DNA from: Streptomyces sp. HM190
Lineage (GTDB): Bacteria > Actinomycetota > Actinomycetes > Streptomycetales > Streptomycetaceae
Direction of reading: 5' to 3'
NCBI RefSeq assembly: GCF_009857135.1
Contig: NZ_CP047318.1
Coordinates: 4,464,001 to 4,528,000, forward strand
DNA length: 64,000 nt
Shown here one piece after another: positions 17,978 through 26,219 of this stretch. Within the stretch, counting starts at the first letter, position 1. Each line of letters opens with the position of its first letter. The notes beneath the pieces were generated by a model. The model searched no databases, was not told where the DNA came from, and was given only the letters and a program-made list of their open reading frames with translations. The position numbers were made by a program, and so were the translations under genes.

Positions 17978-19237
17978 ATGCCGAGGCCGCGTGCGCGCCG
18001 TGCACCGGACCCCGTAGAGCGGCAGCAGCCGCTGCGGGTGCGCGGCCGTAGCGTCGCCTGGCTTCCGCCGCTGGTGGTGCTGTGTGCCGTCCCCGTGGTC
18101 GACTGGTCGACCGGCGGTGACTTCCGGGTCCTGTCGTGGCTGGTGCTGGTGCCCGGGATCGCCGCCGCGGTCTGCGGGGTGTGGACGACGGCGCTGTTCG
18201 CGGTGGTCGCCATGCTCGTGTACTTCGCGGGCGACACGTCCTGGCCGCACCAGTACCGCTCCGGACTGCCCGACTTCATCCTCCTCGCCGCCGGAGGGCT
18301 GATGGCCGTACTGGCCTGCGCGGTCCGGTTGCGCGGGCAGGAGCGGATGCTGCACATGCGGGCCGTCGTCGACACGACCCGCAAGATCCTGCTGCGCCAG
18401 CTGCCGCCGCACGTCGGCGGCCTCGACCACGCCGAGCTGTATCTCGCCGCCGACAGCGAGGCCCGCGTCGGCGGTGACTTCTACGACATCCAGCCGAGCC
18501 CGTACGGCACGCGCGTCCTCGTCGGCGACGTCCAGGGCAAGGGCCTCGGGGCGGTGGAGGCGGCGTCCGTGCTGCTGGGCACGTTCCGCGAGGCGGCCTA
18601 CTACGAGGCGGAACCCGGCACGGTGGCCGAGCGGCTGGAGACCCGGATGATCCGCCACGTCCGCTACTGCGCCCACGTAGGCCGCGGCGACGCGGAACGC
18701 TTCGCGACCGCCGTCCTCCTCGACTTCCCCGAGCTGCGCAGCGAGCGCACCGACTGGGGCCCCGACACGACGGGCCTCGGCACCCTGACCGTCGACATCG
18801 TCAACTTCGGCCACGAACCGCTGCTGCTGGTCTCCCCCCACGGCGTGCGCGTCCTCACGCTGGACGCTGGACTCCCGCTGGGCATGAGCGAGCTGGCACC
18901 GGTGGACGACCCGACGGGCCCCTCGCCCACCACCCGCGGACCGGGCCGGGCGGGCATCACCGTGCGGCTCGCTCCCGACGAGTCGCTGCTGCTGGTCACC
19001 GACGGGGTGACGGAGGCACGGGACAGGGACGGGGCGTTCTTTCCGCTGAGCGCCTATCTGAACCGGGCGGTCGCCGCCGATCCGCGGGCCGCGACCGACC
19101 CGGCCGCCCTCGTGCGCCTCGTCCACGACGGCGTCCTCGGTCACACCGGCGGGCACCTCGACGACGATACGACGATCTTCGTGGTCCGCCGCGGCACCGG
19201 CACCGGCCATGCCCCCGGCGCCCTCACGGACTCCTGA
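17978..19237 (+). CDS. Membrane-bound PP2C-type (SpoIIE/RsbU) serine phosphatase
   Basis: A 419-residue protein. About three N-terminal membrane helices (SVAWLPPLVVLCAVPVVDW, LSWLVLVPGIAAAVCGVWTTALFAVVAMLVYFAG, ILLAAGGLMAVLACAVRL) lead into a cytosolic SpoIIE/PP2C domain. Metal-binding motifs are seen as ARVGGDFYD, VLVGDVQGKGL, VNFGHEPLL, LLVTDGVTEARD and DDDTTIFVVR. Such phosphatases usually dephosphorylate anti-anti-sigma factors in partner-switching pathways. No sigma partner is adjacent. Start: GAGGGG is 8 nt before the second ATG (17978) and too close to the first (17972). Confidence 0.9.
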   Translation: MPRPRARRAPDPVERQQPLRVRGRSVAWLPPLVVLCAVPVVDWSTGGDFRVLSWLVLVPGIAAAVCGVWTTALFAVVAMLVYFAGDTSWPHQYRSGLPDFILLAAGGLMAVLACAVRLRGQERMLHMRAVVDTTRKILLRQLPPHVGGLDHAELYLAADSEARVGGDFYDIQPSPYGTRVLVGDVQGKGLGAVEAASVLLGTFREAAYYEAEPGTVAERLETRMIRHVRYCAHVGRGDAERFATAVLLDFPELRSERTDWGPDTTGLGTLTVDIVNFGHEPLLLVSPHGVRVLTLDAGLPLGMSELAPVDDPTGPSPTTRGPGRAGITVRLAPDESLLLVTDGVTEARDRDGAFFPLSAYLNRAVAADPRAATDPAALVRLVHDGVLGHTGGHLDDDTTIFVVRRGTGTGHAPGALTDS

Positions 19238-19341
19238 CCGGAACCCCCCTCAACGGGGCGTTCCCGACCGGTCCTTTCCCCGTTTGCACGCGCAGCGGTT
19301 ACGGTGCTGGATGGCGTACGTGATCGATGGGGAGGGAACCG

Positions 19342-20592
19342 ATGCCCGGAACCGTGCTGCTGCTCGCGGCCTCGCCCGTGGGCAAGGGGTGCCTGGTGGA
19401 CGCGGCCTCCGTGCTTCCCGTGCTCGCGGCCGTCCCGCCCGAGGTGCTGTCCGGCACCGGGACGGCGAACGTCGTCGAACTCGCCGACCCGCTGGAGCCG
19501 CAGGCCGTGCTCACCCGGCTGCGGGCGGCGGCCACCGCGCCCGGCCCGCTCACCGTGTACCTCATCGGGCAGTTGCAACTCGACCGCAAGCAGCGGCTCG
19601 TGCACCTCGCGCTGGCCCGCACGACCCCGGCCACCGTGCGCTACACCGCCTTCCCCTGGCACTGGATGGTCGAGGAACTCCGGCTCCGCGCCCCCGGCTC
19701 CACGACCCTGTTCCTCGATCTGCACGCCGACGCCGAGGTGTGGCGGCAACTGGCGGGGCGGCCGGTGCCGTTCGGCCCGGGGGTGAACGTGTACGGGCGG
19801 ATCGCGCCGCCGCCGTCCCGGCGCGGCGTGGCCGTACCGCAGTACATGAAGGCGCTCGCGACGATACTGCGCAGCGGACAGCTCCTGCCCCCCGCGGTCC
19901 TGCACGAGCAGGTGCTGCTGCGCACGACGGAGTACGGGGACATCCTCCTGGCCCAGGACGCGGCGGCCCCCGGCGCCGGACCGCAGGGAGACCCGGCCGC
20001 GTCCCTGCCCGACCCGGTCGCCGTCCTCCCCGACCCGGTCGCCGTCCTGCCGGAGCCGGCCGGTGTGCCGCGCGCGGAGGCCGGGGGCGCGGAGGCCGGG
20101 GGCGCGGAGGCCGAGGAGGCCGGCAGCGAGGAGTCCGGGGGCGGGGGCGCCGGGGGCGGCGATCCTCATCTCGCCATCACGGCCGCCGTGCAGGACGGGC
20201 GGCACGCCGAGGCCGACGCCCTCGCCGCCGGGTGGGAGGAGGCCGCCCGGCGGGAGTTCGGGGCGGGGACGGCGGAGGAACTGCACTGGCGTGAGGTGCG
20301 GGCCGACCTGGCGATGTTCGCCGGGGACGCGGCGCGCAGCTGCGAGACCTGGATGGGCGTGGCCGAGGCGCGGCTGGCCGCGGGGCAGGACGTGCGGGAC
20401 CCGGCGGTCGAGGCGGCCGTCGACCGGGCCCACCACCAGTGGGGGCAGATCGGCGACGCGCGCCGCGCCGCCGAACTGGGTCTGCGCCTGGCGGAGTTGC
20501 GGAGCATGGTGCCGGGGCGGCGCGAAGGGGCACTGAGCCATGTGCGGCGGCACCTCGCCGAGTTGAGGTCGGCCCAGCACGTACCCGGTTAG
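19342..20592 (+). CDS. Hypothetical protein, possible two-domain alpha/beta plus helical-repeat
   Basis: A 416-residue protein with no signal peptide or membrane segment. The N-terminal ~200 residues alternate hydrophobic strands and helices (TVLLLAASPVGKG, PLTVYLIGQLQLDRKQRLVHLAL, TTLFLDLHADAEVWRQL), consistent with an alpha/beta fold. A Gly/Ala/Pro/Glu-rich linker follows, containing a repeated LPDPVAV unit. The C-terminal ~140 residues look like helical TPR-type repeats (ITAAVQDGRHAEADALAAGWEEAAR, WREVRADLAMFAGDAARSCETWMGVAEARL). GGAGGG is 5 nt before the ATG. I do not recognise the family. It follows the PP2C gene in the same direction by 104 nt. Confidence 0.72.
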   Translation: MPGTVLLLAASPVGKGCLVDAASVLPVLAAVPPEVLSGTGTANVVELADPLEPQAVLTRLRAAATAPGPLTVYLIGQLQLDRKQRLVHLALARTTPATVRYTAFPWHWMVEELRLRAPGSTTLFLDLHADAEVWRQLAGRPVPFGPGVNVYGRIAPPPSRRGVAVPQYMKALATILRSGQLLPPAVLHEQVLLRTTEYGDILLAQDAAAPGAGPQGDPAASLPDPVAVLPDPVAVLPEPAGVPRAEAGGAEAGGAEAEEAGSEESGGGGAGGGDPHLAITAAVQDGRHAEADALAAGWEEAARREFGAGTAEELHWREVRADLAMFAGDAARSCETWMGVAEARLAAGQDVRDPAVEAAVDRAHHQWGQIGDARRAAELGLRLAELRSMVPGRREGALSHVRRHLAELRSAQHVPG

Positions 20593-20750
20593 CCGAGCCG
20601 GGCCGATGAGCCGTCGTTCCGTTCGTCGTAGATCGATGAGCCGTCGATCAGAGTGCGCGCCGGGCCGACCTCGGAGGGGGAGTTGTGCGAGGTCACACCG
20701 GTGATGTGCCCCCGCACGCGGATCACTTAAGCGGGCGCGGATCCGGATCG

Positions 20751-20772
20751 GATCGGAGTCTGATCGGAGTCT
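20751..20772. repeat. Tandem 11-nt direct repeat in convergent spacer
   Basis: GATCGGAGTCT occurs twice back to back (20751-20761, 20762-20772), followed by GATCAGAAACA. The 247-bp spacer between the hypothetical protein and histidine kinase stops contains no gene I can support. Confidence 0.6.
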
Positions 20773-20839
20773 GATCAGAAACAGGTCAAGCCTGAGTAAA
20801 AAACACCTCTCCTGGCCAACTGTTCACACCGCCTCCGCA

Positions 20840-22594
20840 TCAGAAGGGCGCCGGGAGCCGCACCCTGAACCACGCGCCGTCGCTGGAGGGTTCGAGGAGG
20901 ACCGTGCCGCCGTGGGCCGTCGCGATCGCGGCGACGATGCTCAGGCCGAGTCCGCTGCCCGGAGCCCTGGTCGCCTCGCCGCGGACGAACGGCTCGAAGA
21001 GGCGGGTACGGAGTTCACGGGGGATGCCGGGGCCGTCGTCCATGACCTCGATGACGCGGTAGCCGTCCTCCGTGCCGAGACCCAGCGTGGTGGTGGTGCC
21101 GGGCGGGGTGTGGACGCGGGCGTTGTTCAGCAGGTTGGCGACGAGCTGGTGCAGACGGAGGGGGTCCCCGGTGACCGTGTGGTCGCCGGGCGCGAGCAGC
21201 AGCCGTACGGGGTGGTCGGGGTGGCAGTCCCGCGCGGCGGAGGCGGCGTCACGGCAGAGCTGGGCGAGGTCCACGCTGGTCAGGTGCAGGGGCTGGCCCA
21301 GGTCGAGACGGGTGAGCAGGACGAGTTCGTCGATGAGGGTGCTCATCCGGCCGACCTCGGTGGCGATCCGGCCCAGCGCCTCCTGCCGCATGGGTGCGAA
21401 GGCGGGGTCGTCGACGCGGGCGAGTTCGGCGTACCCGGAGATCGTGGTCAGCGGGTTGCGCAGCTCGTGGCCCGCGGCGGCCATGAACTCGAGCAGCCGG
21501 CGTTCCGACTCCCGCTGCTCACGCACCTCCCGGCGGCAGAGGCGGCGCGCGCCGAACAGGACGGTGGCGACCAGGGGGACGGCGGCGGTGGTCTCCACCT
21601 GGACGAGCTGCGCGACGGCTCGGCGGTCCTCGGCCGTCGAGCGGGCGATGACCACGTAACTGCCCTTGTGGGTGCGGCCGGCCAGGGGGACGCGGACCAC
21701 CTGGGCGCGGTAGGACTCCCCGAACCCGGACGGGTCGGACCGCGTCGCATACGCCTTCAGGCGGTCGGCGGTGAGGGAGGGGAAGGCGGGCAGGCCGGGC
21801 GAGCCGGGGTAGCGCTCCACGACCCTGCCGCGCGCGTCGAGGACGAGGACGAGGATGTCCTTGTCGAGGAGGGGCGGTGCGGGGGAGCCGGGCTGCTCCG
21901 CCGCCGGACCGGCCGTGCCCGACCAGGACGTGAGGGCCGAACCCGAACCCGAACCCGAACCCGAGCCCGTGTCCGAGCCCGTGTCCGAACCCGTGTCCGA
22001 GCCAGAGCCCGCGTCGGTCCCGTCCGCCGTGGCCGTCCCCGCCGCGCCCCGGTCCGACGTCGACGGCGCGGGAGCGGACGACGACACCGACGTGACCCCG
22101 GAGGCCGTGACCCCGGAGGCCGTGACTCCGGAGGCGCTCCCGGCGCCGGACGCGGCGCCCGCCTTGGACTCCGCTCCCGTCCCGGCCCTCGTTTCCGCCC
22201 CGGAGTCGGCTCCCTGCCCGGTCTCCCCCGTCGCCCCCGGTGCCGATGCCGCCGCCGACCTCGACGCCGTCGAGCCCGTCGTCCAGCCCGCCATCACATG
22301 CCGGGGCGCTCCCGACGCAGGGAAGGCGAGGCGGCTGAACCGCGCTATCTCGCGGTCGGTGCGGAGGGTCAGATGATGGGCGAGGGTGTGCGCGGAGAGG
22401 GCGCCGAGCGTGCCGAGGACGGTCAGGGTGGCGAGCAGCCAGAAGGCGACGGTACGCCCGCCCGAGCGGGCCGGGCGCGGAGGGGACTTTGACGCGGCGC
22501 TGTTCCCCCGGTGGTGGGGCTGTTCGCCCGGCGTGGCCGTCGCGAGGAACCCGGCGGCCCTGATCGTCTCGCCCAGTCCGGTGAAGCCGCTCAT
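20840..22594 (-). CDS. Sensor histidine kinase with low-complexity extracytoplasmic domain
   Basis: A 584-residue kinase. The first membrane helix (TVAFWLLATLTVLGTLGALSAHTL) is followed by an extracytoplasmic region that includes about 150 residues of A/G/S/T/D repeats (SGVTASGVTASGVTSV and a GSDT/GS run). A second membrane helix (AAVPLVATVLFGARRL) comes next, then the HisKA H-box AAGHELRNPLTTISGYAEL and HATPase motifs (N-box VANLLNNARVH, VMDDGPGIP, GSGLGLSIV). No HAMP domain is obvious. The ATG at 22594 has GAGGAG 8 nt upstream. It lies 85 nt after the response regulator gene on the same strand, a standard two-component operon with the regulator first. The signal is unknown. Confidence 0.93.
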   Translation of the reverse strand: MSGFTGLGETIRAAGFLATATPGEQPHHRGNSAASKSPPRPARSGGRTVAFWLLATLTVLGTLGALSAHTLAHHLTLRTDREIARFSRLAFPASGAPRHVMAGWTTGSTASRSAAASAPGATGETGQGADSGAETRAGTGAESKAGAASGAGSASGVTASGVTASGVTSVSSSAPAPSTSDRGAAGTATADGTDAGSGSDTGSDTGSDTGSGSGSGSGSALTSWSGTAGPAAEQPGSPAPPLLDKDILVLVLDARGRVVERYPGSPGLPAFPSLTADRLKAYATRSDPSGFGESYRAQVVRVPLAGRTHKGSYVVIARSTAEDRRAVAQLVQVETTAAVPLVATVLFGARRLCRREVREQRESERRLLEFMAAAGHELRNPLTTISGYAELARVDDPAFAPMRQEALGRIATEVGRMSTLIDELVLLTRLDLGQPLHLTSVDLAQLCRDAASAARDCHPDHPVRLLLAPGDHTVTGDPLRLHQLVANLLNNARVHTPPGTTTTLGLGTEDGYRVIEVMDDGPGIPRELRTRLFEPFVRGEATRAPGSGLGLSIVAAIATAHGGTVLLEPSSDGAWFRVRLPAPF

Positions 22595-22679
22595 CCGTCC
22601 GCTCCTCGCCGGGGGCGTCGCGCTCCGCTCCGGGCGGCTCCGCCGCACCCACTGCCCCGGACGGCGTTCCGGTACGCGC

Positions 22680-23396
22680 TCAGTTGGTACACAGCTGGTA
22701 GCCCACCCCCCGGACCGTGCGTATCAGTGACTGGCCGGGTTCGCCTAGTTTGCGGCGCAAATAATAGATGTAGGTGTCGACGACGCCGGAGCCCTCGTCG
22801 CGGTGGTTCCAGACGCGTTCCTGGATCTGCCCGCGGGACAGGACGCGGCCCGGGTTCTCCATGAGGTAGCGCAGGAGGGCGAACTCGGTGGTGGTGAGGC
22901 CGACGGGGCGGCCGGCGGCCCACACCTGGTGGGCGTCCGCGTCGAGCTGGACCTCCCCGGCGCGCAGCCGGTTGCGGTCGGGGGCGGGCGGGGCGCCGCC
23001 CGCGCGGCGCAGCAGCGCGCGCACCCGTGCCGCGACCTCCTTCAGTTCGAAGGGTTTGGTGACGAAGTCGTCGCCGCCCATGTCGAGGCCGCGCACCCGG
23101 TCGTCGACGCCGCCGAGTCCGGTGAGGAAGAGCACCGGTACCGCGTTGCCGCGCTCGCGCAGGGTCCGGCAGACCTCGAAGCCGCCGAGGTCGGGCAGGT
23201 TGACGTCGAGGAGGATCAGATCGGGGTCATGGCGCGTGACGGCCTGGAGCGCCTGGCGCCCGGTGGCCGCGGGGATCACCTGGTAGCCGAGGAATTCCAG
23301 GGCCATGGTGAGCATGGAACGGATCCCCTCCTCGTCGTCCACGACGAGAAGGCGGCCCGTGTCCGAGGAGACAACAGAGGGCACAGGGGCGGTCAT
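22680..23396 (-). CDS. OmpR-family response regulator
   Basis: A 238-residue regulator. The receiver domain shows RLLVVDDEEG (acidic pocket), LILLDVNLPD (phosphoacceptor Asp), the FLTGL switch region and a FVTKPFEL lysine. The C-terminal winged-helix domain ends in ...VVDTYIYYLRRKLGEPGQSLIRTVRGVGYQL, classic for OmpR/PhoB. It is first in the operon with the histidine kinase. An unusually AT-rich cluster of palindromes (23421-23445) lies just upstream and may be its own binding site. Confidence 0.95.
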   Translation of the reverse strand: MTAPVPSVVSSDTGRLLVVDDEEGIRSMLTMALEFLGYQVIPAATGRQALQAVTRHDPDLILLDVNLPDLGGFEVCRTLRERGNAVPVLFLTGLGGVDDRVRGLDMGGDDFVTKPFELKEVAARVRALLRRAGGAPPAPDRNRLRAGEVQLDADAHQVWAAGRPVGLTTTEFALLRYLMENPGRVLSRGQIQERVWNHRDEGSGVVDTYIYYLRRKLGEPGQSLIRTVRGVGYQLCTN

Positions 23397-23420
23397 GTCC
23401 TGTTCCTTTGCGACCGTGAC

Positions 23421-23445
23421 CTCAAATTTGAGATCTCAAGTTTTT
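23421..23445 (-). promoter_or_regulatory. AT-rich overlapping palindromes upstream of the response regulator
   Basis: CTCAAATTTGAG (23421-23432) and TTGAGATCTCAA (23428-23439) are perfect, overlapping 12-bp palindromes, followed by GTTTTT. Read as half-sites, CTCAARTTT recurs with a 15-nt offset. Such AT content is conspicuous in this genome and sits 25-49 nt upstream of the regulator ATG. Confidence 0.55.
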
Positions 23446-23574
23446 CGGCAGGGTTCGCGTATCCTCACACGTACCGGCAGGTAAGTGACAGCGCCTTCGG
23501 GATGAATCGGAATGACTCGTTCCTCACAGCGGTGACGGGAACCCTGCCGCTCTCTCGCTCGTCCCCAACATGCG

Positions 23575-23607
23575 CGAGCGCGCCCGGAGTTGGACCGGAC
23601 GCGCTCG
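23575..23607 (-). terminator. Terminator of the first beta-propeller/Ig gene
   Basis: CGAGCGCGCCCGG (23575-23587) pairs with CCGGACGCGCTCG (23595-23607) with one mismatch, around a 7-nt loop. It lies just past the stop at 23633 on the minus strand. Confidence 0.75.
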
Positions 23608-23632
23608 GAGGGTGAGGTGGGCCGACGGGACG

Positions 23633-25627
23633 TCAGCTGGTGAAGACGAAGTACTTCCAGCTGCCGTACGTCGTCGCGTTGACGTTGTCGCCGGACGACG
23701 TGTCGATGTACGCGGAGCGGATCCGGAACCGGACGCCCGTGCTGGGGGTTCCGGTCAGTTCGACCGCGCCCACGCCGCCCGGTTCCAGGGCGAAGTACTC
23801 CTTGCCCGTGGTGTGCCAGGCACCCGCGTAGTACCCCTGTGTCTCGACCCGGTACTTGCGGCCGGGGTAGGAGGTCATCCGCGTCGTGAACAGCGGGTCC
23901 ACGGACTTGCGGAAGTAGTAGTAGGTGTGGCTCCAGGCGTAGGCGGTCTTGTAGTGACGGCTCGGCGTCGTCGACACGCTGACCTTGGTGTGGACGCGGC
24001 TCGTCGCCGTGACCGGCTTGTAGCGGGCGTCGCCCGCGAACTTCGCCGTGAGCCTGGTGTCACGGGTCAGGTCGAGGGTGACCGACAGGTTCCCCGAGGA
24101 GTTCACCGTCCCCGACTTCACCAGCTTGTCGGGCTTGTCGGAGCCGTACGGGTCGGCCCAGATCTCGACCGCGCGGTTCTTGTACGTGGTGCCGAGGTGC
24201 GCGGTGAACGAGACGTCCGCGCCGTACGCGTAGACGTTGCCGTTCTTGTCGAGCGTCAGCGTGGGCGTGGCGCGGGAGACGTCGACGGTGTCGGAGGCGC
24301 TCGCCGCGGTGTGCCGGGTGTCGCCCGCGTAGGAGACGGCGTACGTCACGGCGCCGCCGGCCAGCGGGGTGTCCTTGAAGGAGTAAGTGCCGTCCGCGGC
24401 GACCGTGACCGGGGCGAGCGCCTTGCCCGCCGGGGACTCAGGGTCGGTGCGGGTGACGGCGAGGGCCGTCCCGGGTGCGAAGGCCGTGTCCGAGGTCAGC
24501 CTGCCGGTGACCGTCAGTTCCTTGGCGCGGGCCGCCGTCGCGGGCGCGTTCACCGAGAGGGTCGTGGGCGCGGGGACGGTGTCGTCGAGGTCGCGCAGCG
24601 CGTAGCCGCCGGAGCGGGTGGCGACCACCGCGAACAGGTGCGACTCGTCGGGCGTGAAGGCGAGGCCGCCGGGCACGAGGGTGCCCGCGCCGGTGCCGTC
24701 GGCGGTGTCCGTGAAGTCGTAGACGTGCTCGGCGGTGCTGCTGCCCGGCTCGTAGACCCACACGTCCGGCTCGTACATGCCGTCGATGCCCGCGGCGACG
24801 GTGCCGTCGGGGGCGATGGCGACGGCGTTCGGGTACGCGTCGGTGGGGTACGTGCCGTCCGGCGTCAGGTCGGACGTCCGGTACACCTGATGGCGGTACG
24901 GGGCGCCGCTGGCCACCACCAGGTGGGAGCCGTCCGGGGTGAGGGCGAGGTCGCGCAGGTTGCTCGCCACGTAGTCGCTGGTGTTCGGGCCGGTCGCCGT
25001 CTTCGCCGCCGTCCCCGACGACACGTCGTAGACGGCCACGGTGATCGGGCTCACGCCCTCGACGCCGGCCGCCAGGGTGTCCGGGGCGCCGGGCGTGGAC
25101 GCCAGGAGGGGTGCCGTGTACCAGCCGCCGGCCTGCTTGAGCGTGACCACGGGGTCGGGGCCCGACACGTCGAGCGAGCCGATGTTGCCCTGGGCGGCGG
25201 CGCCGTACCCGAACCACAGCTTGCCCCCGGCCCACGCCGGGTACTGCGGGTCGGTGCCCTCGCCGGTCGGGTACCGCTTCGCCTCGGTGACCGTCGCGGT
25301 GTCGACGGCCACGAGGGAGTCGTCGCCCGGCACCGCCGCGTACAGCGTGCCCGCGTCGGGGGACAGCTCCAGGCCCTTGACGCCGGGCAGCGAGGTCACG
25401 GTGCCGACGACGGTGCCCGCGTAGTCGGTGGCGACGACCTTGCCGCCGACCGGGTCGGAGACGAAGACCCGCTGGTGGGACCCGTCGACGACGATGTCCC
25501 CCGCCGACTGCACCGGCAGTGGGGTGCTGGTGTCGGCGACGGCGGGCGTGGCCCCGGTGACCGCGAGCGCGGCCGAACTGAAGAGGACGGCCAGCGCGGT
25601 GGCCGTCGGAAGTGTGCGCTTCGGCAC
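23633..25627 (-). CDS. Secreted beta-propeller / Ig-like repeat protein (paralogue 1)
   Basis: A 664-residue exported protein. It has a signal peptide (VPKRTLPTATALAVLFSSAALAVTGATPAVA), then about 340 residues of YncE/NHL-like propeller repeats (DIVVDGSHQRVFVSDPVGGKVVATD, GLELSPDAGTLYAAVPGDDSLVAVD, DLALTPDGSHLVVASG). Two Ig-like (bacterial Ig/MSCRAMM-type) domains follow (LSVNAPATAARAKELTVTG..., PTLTLDKNGNVYAYGADVSFTAHLG...). A C-terminal ~150-residue domain is rich in Tyr and Lys and ends in GSWKYFVFTS. No membrane anchor or LPXTG is present. Start is a GTG preceded by GGGGGG. It is a close tandem paralogue of the gene at 26220-28193. Function unknown; the architecture suits an extracellular binding protein. 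Confidence 0.85.
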   Translation of the reverse strand: MPKRTLPTATALAVLFSSAALAVTGATPAVADTSTPLPVQSAGDIVVDGSHQRVFVSDPVGGKVVATDYAGTVVGTVTSLPGVKGLELSPDAGTLYAAVPGDDSLVAVDTATVTEAKRYPTGEGTDPQYPAWAGGKLWFGYGAAAQGNIGSLDVSGPDPVVTLKQAGGWYTAPLLASTPGAPDTLAAGVEGVSPITVAVYDVSSGTAAKTATGPNTSDYVASNLRDLALTPDGSHLVVASGAPYRHQVYRTSDLTPDGTYPTDAYPNAVAIAPDGTVAAGIDGMYEPDVWVYEPGSSTAEHVYDFTDTADGTGAGTLVPGGLAFTPDESHLFAVVATRSGGYALRDLDDTVPAPTTLSVNAPATAARAKELTVTGRLTSDTAFAPGTALAVTRTDPESPAGKALAPVTVAADGTYSFKDTPLAGGAVTYAVSYAGDTRHTAASASDTVDVSRATPTLTLDKNGNVYAYGADVSFTAHLGTTYKNRAVEIWADPYGSDKPDKLVKSGTVNSSGNLSVTLDLTRDTRLTAKFAGDARYKPVTATSRVHTKVSVSTTPSRHYKTAYAWSHTYYYFRKSVDPLFTTRMTSYPGRKYRVETQGYYAGAWHTTGKEYFALEPGGVGAVELTGTPSTGVRFRIRSAYIDTSSGDNVNATTYGSWKYFVFTS

Positions 25628-26149
25628 GTGTGTCGAACCCCCCGGAACGAAAGCGACAGAGCGTCCCGGGTACCTGGACGGTACACGGACACGGTGAGCG
25701 AAGACTAGATCAAGCCACTGACAGGGGATTCGGAAGGGCCCGCGGAAGACGCGGCGCAACCCGCCCTCGTGCTCGCGCCCAGGACGAACTGCCGTTTCCC
25801 GCCCGCGCTGCCGACTCGTCCCGCTCGCCGAGCCGCACCTCCACGACTGTCCTGGAGCGGTTGTTTCCGGACACGGTCCGGTCGAGGACGGCGGCGCACA
25901 GGCCGTGGTGCGCGACCGGCCGGTGGCCGGCCTCTCCGCTGTCCTGCGCGTGGGCCGCTCGCGCGGTGGCGGGGCGTCAACCGGGCGGCGACGGAATGCC
26001 GCCACCCGGCGTTCGCCGCACCGGTGGGTTCCTGTCCGACCACCCCGGCAACGGCGTGAAGGCGACCGGCACCGCCGGCGAGCCGCTGCCGGGTCTTGGG
26101 TCGACGGGGGGCGGTCGTGGACTCCTCGCAGGACACGCGTAAGGAAGAC

Positions 26150-26186
26150 GCGGGGGCATGGACCGGATGACGGTCCATGCCCCCGC
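26150..26186 (-). terminator. Strong terminator of the second beta-propeller/Ig gene
   Basis: A perfect 15-bp stem, GCGGGGGCATGGACC (26150-26164) with GGTCCATGCCCCCGC (26172-26186), around a 7-nt loop. It starts 33 nt past the stop at 26220. The rest of the spacer, 25628-26149, holds the promoter of paralogue 1 near its right-hand gene and nothing else I can support. Confidence 0.88.
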
Positions 26187-26219
26187 GCCGTGCTCGGCCC
26201 GCGGACCGGGCGTGGCGTG

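Noticed and set aside
19342..20592. Caspase-like or CHAT-type protease
   Set aside because: A YLIG...FLDLHAD layout loosely resembles the caspase fold, but the His-Gly and Cys catalytic positions are not present.
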